Shown here in pieces: positions 1-8,340 of a stretch of DNA of 41,029 nt; the stretch's first letter is position 1; every line of letters begins with the position of its first letter. The position numbers and the translations under genes were made by a program. The stretch covers positions 1-41,029 of the forward strand of contig CAJTND010000011.1 in the NCBI GenBank assembly GCA_910577995.1, given 5' to 3'. The stretch is from an uncultured Christensenella sp. GTDB lineage: Bacteria; Bacillota; Clostridia; Christensenellales; Pumilibacteraceae. A model generated the notes under the pieces. It searched no databases. It was not told the origin of the DNA and saw only the letters and a program-made list of their open reading frames with translations.

Positions 1-154
1 ACACCTCCCCCCAACGGGGGCGGCAAAGACATTTCGCGTGCAACCTCATCGCTTCCCCTCAGCAGTGGCGGCAAAGTCGTTTCATTTGTCACGCCGTCGC
101 TTCCCCCTTTCGGGGGAAGTGTCAACGCGCGAGCGTTGACGATAGGGGCTTTAT
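1..154. repeat. Interspersed palindromic repeat cluster (left edge)
   Basis: The stretch begins inside a right arm (CACCTCCCC...GGGGGCGGC) and continues with GTCGCTTCCCC units. It ends in a complete left arm: hairpin CTTCCCCCTTTCGGGGGAAG, a second hairpin AACGC-gcga-GCGTT, then GATAGGGGCTTTA. The same module recurs near 3340-3720 and 40320-41029. No gene is seen here. It is most likely a MITE- or REP-like non-coding repeat family. Confidence 0.75.
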
Positions 155-200
155 TTTGCCTGCCGAAGAAACCGAGCGTCTTCTCGGAGCTTTTCGCACG

Positions 201-233
201 CAAAAGAAGCCCCGAGCATACGCTCGGAGCTTC
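201..233 (-). terminator. Rho-independent terminator of the LRR lipoprotein gene
   Basis: Read on the minus strand, a 12-bp stem (GAAGCTCCGAGC / GCTCGGGGCTTC, one internal mismatch) with a 4-nt loop is followed by TTTTG. It lies about 33 bases beyond the stop codon of the lipoprotein gene. Confidence 0.8.
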
Positions 234-265
234 TCCTTACTATACATTATAATATATAGCATTAC

Positions 266-3151
266 TTACCACATAACGGGCTTGCCGTCCGCGCCGAAGT
301 GCCACTTGCCTGCCGCTTCAGTCTCGGAGTAGAACCTTATTTTGGAGGTATTGGCAACGGAGGTATTACCATCGGAACTAATGTTTATGCTTTGCCATGC
401 GCTAAGGTCGCTTCCGCCGTAGTAGACAACGGTAAGCGCGCCGCAACCGTTGAATACCTGACGCCCTATCTTGGTCACGCTCGACGGGATAACGACCGTT
501 TTAAGCTTTGAACAGCCGCTGAACATGAAATCGTTCACCGTCGTAAGTCCGTCGGGCAGTTTTGCATATTCGAGCGCAGTACATCCCGTAACGACCGATA
601 TACCTACCGACGTCACGCTGTCGGGAATATCTATCTCCGTAAGCTTAGCGCAAGTACTGAAAGCATATGCGCCCAGCGAAAGCAATCCGTCGTTGAGCCT
701 GGCTTCCGTAAGATTGGTGCAGTTGTAAAACGCTCTGCTGCTTATATGTTTGAGGTCGTCGTTACATACCAAAGCGCCGACCTTGCTCCAAGATTTATAC
801 TCGCTCTTATCCGCATAATAACCGATAAAGTCGCCGGCGATACCGACCGTGCCGGCGGCTAACTCGATAGTTACGGGCGTGCTGCCCTCGACCGTGCACG
901 CGATCGCCCAGTTATCGAGATAGACGACGTTGCCCTCTTTATGCATCAAGTGCTCGCAGTCCTCGAAAGCGCTCGATTCTATCGTTGTTATGTTCGACGG
1001 TATCGTAAACCCGACGGGTAACACTACGCCCGCAAAGGCGTCGCCGCCTATGGTGTCGACTATGCTCGCGTCCGTCGGAATGACGGAAGTCTTGCACCCG
1101 ATAACGAGCCTTTTCGGGTCGCCCGGCTGAGAGCCATTTTCGATTATGCAGTTGCCCTGCGCAGTGAACTTTGTATTGCCGCTTGCGACCTTCAATTCGG
1201 TAACGTTCGTGCTGCCGTAAAGCATGTTGGGTGATAATTTTTCCGCATGCGACGGCAGAGTAACGCTTTTTATCTTCTTGTTGTATGCGAGCGCATAATT
1301 CGATATAGTATACGCGCCGCCGTTGTATTGCTCGGGAAGTACGGCGTTTTCTCCCGTACCGACGTAATCGATAAGACTATACGGTGCACGTGTGTTCGAC
1401 GATTGCGGATAGAACACGTAGCCGTTCGCGTCGGTCGTAATTTTACTGTCCGCGCTGTCGGTAATGACATTTATCCCGCCGGAAAAGCTCAGCGACAAGC
1501 TCGATTTATTGAGGATCTCCTTCAACCGTCCGCAATCTCGGAAAGCGGAACTGTTAACTTCCGTCACGCTCTCGGGCACGGTGAACGACGTAAGCGAATT
1601 GCAATCGGAAAAAGCGTAAGCGTTTATCTTGGCGATCGCGCCTTTCATTTCGACGTTGCGGAGCGCAACACAACCGCTGAACGTATTGCCATCTATAACG
1701 GTGATGCCTCTGCCGAGCGTAATGCTTTTGAGCGACGTACATTCATTGAACGCATATCTGCCCAGGCTCGTGACCGTATCGGGTATTGCCGCACTTGCAA
1801 GCGAAGTGCAATCGCTGAACGCACTGCCCTCAATGGTTTTGACGTTAGCGCCAATCGTGATCGTTTCGAGCGCGGAACATTCCATGAACGCACCGTCGCC
1901 GACGGTCGCGCAATTGACACTCGCCGACTTCAAGCCCGCACATTTGCGAAAAGCGCTCACATCGACTATCTCGCAGGCTTCGGGAATATCCACCGTCTGC
2001 AAGCTCGAACACCCGTAAAAAGCAAGTTGACCTATCTCCGTTACGCTCGACGGGATATCGAAGTCGGTAAGCTTGGCGCAACCGTAGAATGCCCAATAAT
2101 TAATGGAAGTTACCGCGCCCTTTATCTCGACGCTTTCGAGCGACGCGCAACCGTCGAACAAATAGTTGTTCAGCTCGGTCACGCCGACGGGAAGAACGAC
2201 CGATTTGAGCGAAGCACAGCCGCTGAACGCGGACGCGCCGACGTAAAAGACGGTATCGGGTATGTCTATTTCTTCGAGCGACGAGCAGCCGCCGAAGGTC
2301 GAATTTTCGATACGCTTGAGCGACGACGGGAGCGTCACCGTCCTGAGCTTGGCGCAGCCGTTAAACGCTCCGACGCCTATGTTCTTGACGCTGTCGTTTA
2401 TGACGACGGAAGTCAGCTCCGCACAGTCCTTAAACGCTTCTTCTTCTATTTCGGTCACGCACGACGGCACGACGATCGAGGTCGCGTTCTTGTCCTTTAT
2501 GCCCGTAACGGTAAACCCGGACGCGCTCTCCGTATATGTAAAAGGTTCGAGCGCGGTTTCGAGCTCCGCGGTGAGCGCCCACCTCGCGGTGAGCTCGGTA
2601 TCGCGCGTGACCTTATCCGTCGCGAAATCCCATTTAGTGGCATAGTCGACATACCAACCGTCGAGCACGCGATCGGTCGGCGCAGTCACCTCGGGCGCGG
2701 TCAGCTTGGAGTCCTGTGCGACGGTCAACCTGTATACCTCGCTGCCGCCCGCGAACGTTCCGCCGTCCGCATCGAAAATAACGGTACATTCGCGCGTCCA
2801 CACCGCATAAAGCGTCATATCGGACATTACCTTTTCGGTATCGAAGTTCCACATCGCGCCGTCGCCGCTTGACGACATGCTCCAACCCAAAAAGAACTCG
2901 CCGTCGCTGACGGGATCCTCGCTCGGCTTGGCTACCGTTTGCCCCTTGCTTACATCAACTCTGTATATCCTGTCGCCGAAAAGCGTTCCGCGACCCGCAT
3001 CGAATGTAACGGTGCATTTGTCACCGTTGCCGTTTCCGCCGCCCGAAGTGCCGCCGGTCTTTTCTCCGCATGCCGCGAGCGCGACGGGCGCGGCAAGACA
3101 CGCCGCAAGCGCGAGCGCGGTTGTGCACATTTTTATGCCCGATTTCTTCAT
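266..3151 (-). CDS. BspA-like leucine-rich-repeat lipoprotein
   Basis: A 961-residue predicted surface lipoprotein. The N-terminus has Lys residues, a hydrophobic stretch and a lipobox VALAAC with the lipidated Cys at residue 28, so it should be exported and membrane-anchored. Two Listeria-Bacteroides (InlB B-type) repeats follow at about 46-119 and 122-192, each starting CTV(T/I)FDA and ending in LYAVW or LTARW. The rest, about 215-940, is a long array of BspA-type LRR_5 repeats of about 23 residues with the consensus AF..C.+L..I.+P..V. Such proteins usually bind host or environmental ligands or mediate adhesion; the ligand here is unknown. The start is supported by GAGGT 9 nt upstream and a TTGACA/TATAAT promoter. 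It is a single-gene unit with its own terminator. The same repeat type occurs in the TIR-LRR protein at 20880-22484. Confidence 0.9.
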   Translation of the reverse strand: MKKSGIKMCTTALALAACLAAPVALAACGEKTGGTSGGGNGNGDKCTVTFDAGRGTLFGDRIYRVDVSKGQTVAKPSEDPVSDGEFFLGWSMSSSGDGAMWNFDTEKVMSDMTLYAVWTRECTVIFDADGGTFAGGSEVYRLTVAQDSKLTAPEVTAPTDRVLDGWYVDYATKWDFATDKVTRDTELTARWALTAELETALEPFTYTESASGFTVTGIKDKNATSIVVPSCVTEIEEEAFKDCAELTSVVINDSVKNIGVGAFNGCAKLRTVTLPSSLKRIENSTFGGCSSLEEIDIPDTVFYVGASAFSGCASLKSVVLPVGVTELNNYLFDGCASLESVEIKGAVTSINYWAFYGCAKLTDFDIPSSVTEIGQLAFYGCSSLQTVDIPEACEIVDVSAFRKCAGLKSASVNCATVGDGAFMECSALETITIGANVKTIEGSAFSDCTSLASAAIPDTVTSLGRYAFNECTSLKSITLGRGITVIDGNTFSGCVALRNVEMKGAIAKINAYAFSDCNSLTSFTVPESVTEVNSSAFRDCGRLKEILNKSSLSLSFSGGINVITDSADSKITTDANGYVFYPQSSNTRAPYSLIDYVGTGENAVLPEQYNGGAYTISNYALAYNKKIKSVTLPSHAEKLSPNMLYGSTNVTELKVASGNTKFTAQGNCIIENGSQPGDPKRLVIGCKTSVIPTDASIVDTIGGDAFAGVVLPVGFTIPSNITTIESSAFEDCEHLMHKEGNVVYLDNWAIACTVEGSTPVTIELAAGTVGIAGDFIGYYADKSEYKSWSKVGALVCNDDLKHISSRAFYNCTNLTEARLNDGLLSLGAYAFSTCAKLTEIDIPDSVTSVGISVVTGCTALEYAKLPDGLTTVNDFMFSGCSKLKTVVIPSSVTKIGRQVFNGCGALTVVYYGGSDLSAWQSINISSDGNTSVANTSKIRFYSETEAAGKWHFGADGKPVMW

Positions 3152-3203
3152 ATTTGCTTTACCTCACAAAAATTTCGGCGCAGTGCGCGCCGAGTATAAT
3201 ATG

Positions 3204-3233
3204 ATTATACCCCCCCCCTGCATACGTTGTCAA
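3204..3233 (-). promoter_or_regulatory. Promoter of the LRR lipoprotein gene
   Basis: On the minus strand, TTGACA (3228-3233) and TATAAT (3204-3209) are separated by 18 nt. The spacer contains a run of nine G residues, which may be prone to slippage and could vary promoter spacing. A second TATACT lies just downstream. Confidence 0.75.
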
Positions 3234-3336
3234 GCAAACAAAGAGCCTGCGCCGCAAATTTAATCCGATTTTAATCTTTCCGCACCGAAAAAACCGCCTG
3301 TCATCCGCACGCCGAGTTATGAACAATATCGATAAA

Positions 3337-3722
3337 AGCGTTTCACCCGACACGTCCCAAAGTGGACGGCAAAGAGGTTGCACGTGTCACGCCGTCGCTT
3401 CCCCTCAGCAGTGGCGGCGAAGGCGTTGCACCCGTCACCTCGTCGCTTCCCCTCAGCAGTGGCGGCGAAGACGTTTCACCCGTCACCTCGTCGCTTCCCC
3501 CTCTCGGGGGAAGTGGCAACGCGCAAGCGTTGACGATAGGGGCTTTATAGTTACGTTCGCTTTGCAACTATATTCCTGCCTTACCGTAAAGCCCCCTCCG
3601 TCCTCGCTTTGCTCGGACACCTCCCCCAAAAGGGGGCGGCGAAGACATTACCTTTACCCGTCACATCGTCGCTTCCCCCTCTCGGGGGAAGTGGCGCGAA
3701 GCGCCGATAGGGGCTTTACGGG
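3337..3722. repeat. Palindromic repeat cluster with 48-bp tandem units
   Basis: The 659-bp gap between the lipoprotein and TIR genes is mostly repeats. Units beginning CAC(G/C)(C/T)CGTCGCTTCCCC recur at exactly 48-bp spacing (3388, 3436, 3484). From 3484 to about 3646 there is a composite module: a left arm (CCCCCTCTCGGGGG hairpin, AACGC/GCGTT hairpin, GATAGGGGCTTTA), a core of about 39 bp, and a right arm of inverted character (TAAAGCCCCCTCC, then CTCCCCCAAAAGGGGG). A third left arm ends near 3720 with a GGCGC-gaa-GCGCC hairpin. Open frames across it show only repeat-encoded low-complexity peptides, so I call no gene. Confidence 0.8.
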
Positions 3723-3752
3723 ATTCTTTGCCGACCGAGTTTTTCCGCCGTC

Positions 3753-3781
3753 TTGACAAAACTCCGAATAAGTTATATAAT
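3753..3781 (+). promoter_or_regulatory. Promoter of the TIR / phosphatase operon
   Basis: A perfect TTGACA (3753-3758), a 17-nt spacer and a perfect TATAAT (3776-3781). A leader of about 23 nt follows, containing GGAGGG 4 nt before the ATG at 3811. This is a consensus vegetative sigma promoter, so the operon is probably expressed constitutively. Confidence 0.85.
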
Positions 3782-3810
3782 ATCCCCAAAAGCTCGGTAG
3801 CGGAGGGATC

Positions 3811-4845
3811 ATGCAGTTAAAGAAAGAATACGACGTGTTTATCGCATACCACGGCAGTTACGAGGCGGACGGCTCGGCGCGCACTGCCGACAGGATATAT
3901 TCGTACCTTACGGGCAAGGGCATAAAGTGCTTTTACTTCCCGCGCTCGGCAAAGGACGCGTACAAAGCGAACATCATAGAAGTGATGAAGTCGCGGCTGT
4001 TCCTGTTCGTGTGCAATTCGGGAGTACATACCGACGACAGCAAGCGGCTCGACCCCAAACGCCACTACGAGCTTTCCACCGAAATAGACGCGTTCTATGC
4101 GCTGACCCAGCTCGGCGACGCCGCCGTCAAGGACGCAAAGATATACGCCTGCGGCGATATGCGCAAGGGCGACGAGGCGTGTCTGCACGAGCTGTTCTCC
4201 AACCGCACGCACTTTTACGAGAGCGGCGACGAGGCTAACGACTTTTCCATGATATACGATTGGGCGGCGCACAGGCTGGAAAACGCCGTGTCATGGAACG
4301 AAACGCAGATAACGTCCGAGATAAAAGAGGTATTCGCGACGCGCGCGTCGATGAACCAAAGCTGCCGATTCGACGATCTCGTCGCAACGGCGAAATGCGT
4401 CCGCGCGGTCGGGATATCCAATTCCGAGCTGACCGCGCGCATCAATCCGAGCGCGATACGCAACTGTATCGCACGCGGCGGCAAGATAGAAATACTCTTT
4501 CTCGACCCCGACGGAACGTACACGTCGCTCCGCGAAAAGGAAGAGGATCTCCGCGCCAACCGCATCAAGAACATTACCAACGTCAATATCGAAACGGCGC
4601 TCGATATCCGCGACTCGCTCGGCGACGGCAGGTCCAACATGACGATATACACCTACGACAAGCAGCCGCGCATGAACATGATATTCGTCGACGACTATCT
4701 GATATTGCAGTACTATTCCAACAACGTCCAGGGCATAAACAACCCGTCGTTCTTTATAGAAAAGCAAGCAGAGTCGCCCGTGTACGAATTTTGCGAAAAG
4801 TCGTACAACTACCTTAAAAGCGAAGCCAAACCGATGGAGATATGA
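3811..4845 (+). CDS. TIR-domain protein with C-terminal PLD-like (DUF5919-type) domain
   Basis: A 344-residue cytosolic protein with no signal peptide or membrane segment. Residues about 6-155 form a TIR domain: first strand YDVFIAYHGS (7-16), then CFYFPRS (40-46). Glu91 in the segment HYELSTEIDAF is a candidate for the catalytic Glu of NAD-consuming TIR enzymes. Residues about 183-335 resemble the degenerate phospholipase-D-like domain found at the C-terminus of some HTH regulators (DUF5919, recalled from memory), with hallmark ILFLDPDG followed by LREKEE. No HKD catalytic motif is visible, so that half is more likely a ligand sensor. It overlaps or abuts the phosphatase fusion downstream and shares one strong promoter with it. 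The fold assignment of the TIR half is confident; the C-terminal assignment is moderate. NADase activity and a defence role are inferences. Confidence 0.85.
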   Translation: MQLKKEYDVFIAYHGSYEADGSARTADRIYSYLTGKGIKCFYFPRSAKDAYKANIIEVMKSRLFLFVCNSGVHTDDSKRLDPKRHYELSTEIDAFYALTQLGDAAVKDAKIYACGDMRKGDEACLHELFSNRTHFYESGDEANDFSMIYDWAAHRLENAVSWNETQITSEIKEVFATRASMNQSCRFDDLVATAKCVRAVGISNSELTARINPSAIRNCIARGGKIEILFLDPDGTYTSLREKEEDLRANRIKNITNVNIETALDIRDSLGDGRSNMTIYTYDKQPRMNMIFVDDYLILQYYSNNVQGINNPSFFIEKQAESPVYEFCEKSYNYLKSEAKPMEI

Positions 4846-4847
4846 TA

Positions 4848-6290
4848 ATGAGCTACGGCACGGAATTGAAATTCATAAAAGAGCAGATGCGCCGCGCGTT
4901 CGACGCCTACGGCGCGATCCCGTTCAACACCGCGCAGAAAAGCGCGTTCGACCTCGTGACCGACGTAGACAAGAATATAGAAAAAGCCGTTTCCGCCGCA
5001 ATAGCGGAACGCTTCCCGACCGATAAGATACTCGGCGAGGAGTTCTCTTTCGCGCAGAGCATAACGGGAAGGACGTGGACGATAGACCCCATCGACGGCA
5101 CATGCAACATGGCGAGCGGCTCGAAGCTGTACGGCATGCAGTGCTCGCTGATCGACGGCGGCGATATAGTCGCCGCGGCGGTATACCTGCCCCACCTCGG
5201 CGAATGGATATGCGCCGAAAAGGGCAAGGGCTGTTTCGTCAACGACAGGCGCGTGACCGTCGACCCGTCCGCAACGCCAAACAACGCGATAATAAGCTTC
5301 GGCGATTATCCGCACGGCAAGGAGCGCGTCGCCGAGATACAGCACAAAGCGATAGGCGCGCTGTATCCCGTCATCGCCAAAATTCGCATGTTCGGCGCGG
5401 CGTGCATGGACTTTTCGTTCGCCGCTCAGGGACGCACGCACGGCACTGTCGTCATCACCAAAAACCTGTGGGACATCGCGCCCGGCATACTGCTCTGCCG
5501 CGAGGCAGGCGCGACGGTCACCGATCTCAAAGGTCTTTCGTACCGTTTCGGCGCGGACGGGGTTATCGTCGCCGCCAATGCCGAACTTGCCGAGCTCGTG
5601 CGCAAAAGCTTCGAGCAAAAACTTTCCTTCGACGCGCCCGAAAGCAAAACGCGTCACGACTTCGACGCGTGCGTATTCGACTTCGACGGAGTTATAACCG
5701 ATACCGAAAAATTCCACTATGCCGCATGGCGGAAAGCATTCGCCGCCGTCGGCGCGGAGCTGACGCAGGCGGAATACGCGCCGCTCAAAAGCACGGGCAA
5801 GCCGAATATCATAGCGTTTTGCGAACGCAAGCTCGGGCGCGCGCTCGCCGCCGCCGAGCGCGAAACGGTCGTATCGGTCAAGGACGATACATTCAAAACC
5901 CTTATAGAAAAGATATCGCGCGCCGACATGATAAACGGCGCGGCGGAGCTTCTCGCGCGGCTCGACAAAGACATGATCAAGACCGCCGTCGCGTCGTCCG
6001 CAAGTACGACGCGTTCGACGATAAACAAGCTCGGGCTCGACGCGTACTTCGACGCGGTCGTCGACGCCAACGACGGCTATGCGAAAAAACCCGCGCCCGA
6101 CGTTTTCCTCGCCGCGGCGAAAGCGGTTAACGCAAGTCCGAAACGCTGTATCGCGTTCGAGGACTCGGCGGCCGGTATAGAAGCCGCGCTCGCATGCGGC
6201 ATGACTGTTGTCGCCGTCGGCGGCATAAAACACAAGGACGCGCTTTTCTGCCTGCCCGACCTCGCCGCTTTTTGCAAACTTCTCGGCTAA
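4848..6290 (+). CDS. Inositol monophosphatase-family / HAD phosphatase fusion
   Basis: A 480-residue two-enzyme fusion. Residues about 1-255 are an IMPase-family phosphatase with the metal-binding motifs GEE (63-65), DPIDGT (80-85) and WD (208-209) all intact. Residues about 270-480 are a beta-phosphoglucomutase-like HAD hydrolase with nucleophile motif DFDGVITDT (from 278), KPAPD (414-418) and the acidic pair ED (438-439). Both halves look catalytically competent. IMPase relatives act on inositol phosphates, sugar phosphates, PAP or NADP; the substrate here cannot be read. I chose the ATG at 4848 because GGAG sits 8 nt upstream. The ATG at 4842 would overlap the TIR stop as ATGA but is only 2 nt from GGAG. 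Co-transcription with the TIR gene is almost certain. Confidence 0.88.
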   Translation: MSYGTELKFIKEQMRRAFDAYGAIPFNTAQKSAFDLVTDVDKNIEKAVSAAIAERFPTDKILGEEFSFAQSITGRTWTIDPIDGTCNMASGSKLYGMQCSLIDGGDIVAAAVYLPHLGEWICAEKGKGCFVNDRRVTVDPSATPNNAIISFGDYPHGKERVAEIQHKAIGALYPVIAKIRMFGAACMDFSFAAQGRTHGTVVITKNLWDIAPGILLCREAGATVTDLKGLSYRFGADGVIVAANAELAELVRKSFEQKLSFDAPESKTRHDFDACVFDFDGVITDTEKFHYAAWRKAFAAVGAELTQAEYAPLKSTGKPNIIAFCERKLGRALAAAERETVVSVKDDTFKTLIEKISRADMINGAAELLARLDKDMIKTAVASSASTTRSTINKLGLDAYFDAVVDANDGYAKKPAPDVFLAAAKAVNASPKRCIAFEDSAAGIEAALACGMTVVAVGGIKHKDALFCLPDLAAFCKLLG

Positions 6291-6325
6291 ACCCGATACT
6301 TTTCAAAAAAATCCCGCTCCAACGC

Positions 6326-6354
6326 TTGACAAACGCACCGACAAGGCTTATACT
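6326..6354 (+). promoter_or_regulatory. Promoter of tRNA-Arg
   Basis: TTGACA (6326-6331), a 17-nt spacer and TATACT (6349-6354). It lies about 75 nt upstream of the mature tRNA 5' end. Confidence 0.8.
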
Positions 6355-6428
6355 GTATAAGCTTGATAGTCATGCGCTTTTATGCGCTCCGACAAAAGCA
6401 ACGGAACATCTTTTTTTAGTAACTTTAT

Positions 6429-6505
6429 GCACTCTTAGCTCAATTGGATAGAGCGTCTGGCTACGGACCAGAAGGTTGGGAGTTCGAGTCTCTTAGGGTG
6501 CACCA
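6429..6505 (+). tRNA. tRNA-Arg(ACG), CCA encoded
   Basis: A complete cloverleaf can be drawn. The acceptor stem pairs GCACTCT with AGGGTGC (one T-G wobble). The D stem is GCTC/GAGC, the anticodon stem TCTGG/CCAGA, and the loop CTACGGA has anticodon ACG. The T arm is GGGAG-TTCGAGT-CTCTT. CCA is encoded at 6503-6505. It reads CGN arginine codons, which are abundant in this GC-rich window, after A34-to-inosine editing. Confidence 0.97.
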
Positions 6506-6509
6506 AGCT

Positions 6510-6545
6510 TAACCTAATTCGGATCATCGAGTTAGGTTATTATTT
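6510..6545 (+). terminator. Probable terminator after tRNA-Arg
   Basis: TAACCTAA (6510-6517) and TTAGGTTA (6532-6539) form an 8-bp stem followed by TTATTTT. It starts 4 nt after the encoded CCA. The T tract is interrupted, so efficiency is uncertain. Confidence 0.55.
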
Positions 6546-6572
6546 TGAAAATAATATGTTGACGGAGGCAAA

Positions 6573-7040
6573 ATGAAGATAGAATTGGTAAGAGCGAACG
6601 AAAGCCATGCGAAAGAGATTTGGGATATGCAAAAAATCGCATTTGCCGAATTGTTAAACAAATATCGCGACTATGAAACAAACCCCGCAAACGAGCCTTT
6701 GGAAAAGGTCGTGATGCGTTTAAGACAGCCGTTTACTTATTTCTATCTGATAAGATCGAACGATAAAAACATCGGCGCGATAAGGGTCGTCGACAAAAAA
6801 ACAAGCGCCGATATGAAGCATATATCGCCGTTGTTCATTTTGCCCGAATACCGCAATAACGGTCTTGCGCAAGCGGCTATTTTACGAGTCGAAGATATCC
6901 ACGGCTCTCACGGTTGGGAAATAGATACCATATTGCAGGAAGCGGCTAACTGTCACCTGTATGAAAAAATGGGATATGTAAAAACCGATAAGATCAAGCA
7001 GATAAATCCTCTGATGTCTTTGGTCTTTTATAAAAAATGA
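6573..7040 (+). CDS. GNAT-family N-acetyltransferase
   Basis: A 155-residue GNAT domain protein, expected to transfer an acetyl group from acetyl-CoA to an amine; the substrate is unknown. The N-terminal strand and helix (IELVRANESHAKEIWDMQ), the beta-4 segment ending in the region LFILPEYRNNGLAQAAI, and the C-terminal CHLYEKMGYVKTDK motif all fit the family. In the acetyl-CoA loop the usual R/Q-x-x-G-x-G/A appears as YRNNGLA. GGAGG lies 6 nt before the ATG. The codons are visibly richer in A and T than those of the neighbours, and the gene directly follows a tRNA, so lateral acquisition is possible. The MFS gene starts 10 nt downstream and may be co-transcribed. Confidence 0.9.
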   Translation: MKIELVRANESHAKEIWDMQKIAFAELLNKYRDYETNPANEPLEKVVMRLRQPFTYFYLIRSNDKNIGAIRVVDKKTSADMKHISPLFILPEYRNNGLAQAAILRVEDIHGSHGWEIDTILQEAANCHLYEKMGYVKTDKIKQINPLMSLVFYKK

Positions 7041-7050
7041 CGGATGCGAT

Positions 7051-8340
7051 ATGATAGCATTACTTATCACGATAATATACGTCAGTTTTATCAGCCTCGG
7101 ACTGCCCGACTCGCTGCTCGGCGCGGCGTGGCCGACAATACAGCCCGAGTTCGGCGTGCCGCTGTCGTTCGCCGGGATAGTGTCGACGGTGATAAGCGCG
7201 GGCACGATAACTTCGAGCCTTCTCAGCGACCGCCTGACCAAGCGTTTCGGCACGGGCGCGGTCACGGCGGTAAGCGTCGCAATGACGGCGGCGGCGTTGT
7301 TCCTGTTCTCGATAGCGGACAGGTTCTGGATGCTCGTCGTGTTCGCAATACCCTACGGGCTGGGCGCGGGCGGCGTAGACGCGTCGCTCAATAACTATGT
7401 CGCGCTCCATCTGAAAGCGCGGCACATGAGCTGGCTGCACTGCATGTGGGGAGTCGGAGCGGCGGTCAGTCCGTACATAATGGGCTATGCGATAACGGGC
7501 GGCTCGGGCTGGCATCAAGGCTATTTTATAGTTTCCGTGATACAAATAACACTGTCAGTCTGTCTGTTCATCAGCCTGCCGCTGTGGAAAAAATGCGCGA
7601 AAAAACTCTCGCCCGCCGCGCCTGCCGCGCCCGTCGGCACAGAGTCGGAAACGCAAGCCACGCCGACCGAGCAGACCGCGCAAAGACCCGCCGCCGCGCC
7701 GTTCCGCGAGATATTCAAGATACGCGGCGCGGTCGCGTGCTTCATATGCTTTTTCTGTTACTGCGCGCTCGAATCGACGACCATGCTCTGGGCGAGCACG
7801 TACATGATAGACTTCAACGGCATAACCGCGGAAAAAGCCGCGATGTTCGCAAGCCTGTTCTTTATAGGCATGACAGTCGGGCGCGGCGTAAACGGTTTTT
7901 TGACGATACGTTTTTCCGACAAAACGCTGATACGCGCAGGGCAGACGCTCATCCTCGTCGGCTCGATCTTCGTCGTCGTGCCCAATGTCCCCGCGCTGAC
8001 GACCGTCGGTTTCGTCACGATAGGCTTGGGCTGCGCGCCCGTTTATCCGTGCATAATCCACATGACCCCCGAGCTGTTCGGCAAAGACCGTTCGCAGGCG
8101 ATGATAGGCGTGCAAATGGCGAGCGCGTACATAGGCACGCTCGTCGCGCCGCCGCTGTTCGGGCTTATCGCCAACAACGTTACGCCCAAGCTCCTGCCGC
8201 TGTTCCTCGTCGCGTTCCTCGCGCTGATGACAGTCATGCACGAGCTTGTCGTCAAAAAGACGCGCGCCGCGGCGCACGTCGCAATATCACCGATAGACGA
8301 CCCGAAAGGAGAGAATAATGAACAAGATACTGACGCTTAA
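7051..8340 (+). CDS. MFS transporter
   Basis: A 429-residue integral membrane protein with about 12 hydrophobic segments in two halves. They are separated by a cytoplasmic linker rich in Ala, Pro and Thr at about 183-218. The loop between segments 2 and 3 reads SDRLTKRFGTG, the MFS signature region, and helix 5 contains WGVGAAVSPYIMG. The substrate cannot be predicted; the closest general resemblance is to sugar or multidrug MFS proteins of Firmicutes. The start has only a weak ribosome binding site (GGATGCGAT) 10 nt after the GNAT stop, suggesting translational coupling. The last 23 bases overlap the ferredoxin gene, whose ribosome binding site lies inside this reading frame. Confidence 0.9.
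   Translation: MIALLITIIYVSFISLGLPDSLLGAAWPTIQPEFGVPLSFAGIVSTVISAGTITSSLLSDRLTKRFGTGAVTAVSVAMTAAALFLFSIADRFWMLVVFAIPYGLGAGGVDASLNNYVALHLKARHMSWLHCMWGVGAAVSPYIMGYAITGGSGWHQGYFIVSVIQITLSVCLFISLPLWKKCAKKLSPAAPAAPVGTESETQATPTEQTAQRPAAAPFREIFKIRGAVACFICFFCYCALESTTMLWASTYMIDFNGITAEKAAMFASLFFIGMTVGRGVNGFLTIRFSDKTLIRAGQTLILVGSIFVVVPNVPALTTVGFVTIGLGCAPVYPCIIHMTPELFGKDRSQAMIGVQMASAYIGTLVAPPLFGLIANNVTPKLLPLFLVAFLALMTVMHELVVKKTRAAAHVAISPIDDPKGENNEQDTDA

Noticed and set aside
1247..2872. Long open frame of about 540 codons opposite the LRR lipoprotein gene
   Set aside because: It is the shadow of a repetitive GC-rich gene: Arg-rich, no family resemblance and no ribosome binding site. The minus-strand frame has a signal peptide and clear repeats.
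3388..3530. Possible CRISPR array
   Set aside because: The units are contiguous and similar throughout, with no unique spacers and no cas genes; they belong to the dispersed palindromic family.
3319..3756. Open frames in both directions across the repeat cluster
   Set aside because: Their peptides are direct translations of the 48-bp and palindromic repeats and carry no independent coding signal.
4809..6233. Long minus-strand frame opposite the IMPase-HAD gene
   Set aside because: Composition is typical of a shadow frame (Arg, Val, Tyr rich) and it lacks a ribosome binding site. The plus-strand protein has complete active-site motifs.
6429..7040. Integrated mobile element at tRNA-Arg
   Set aside because: No integrase, no direct repeat of the tRNA 3' end and no phage or plasmid genes are visible downstream.
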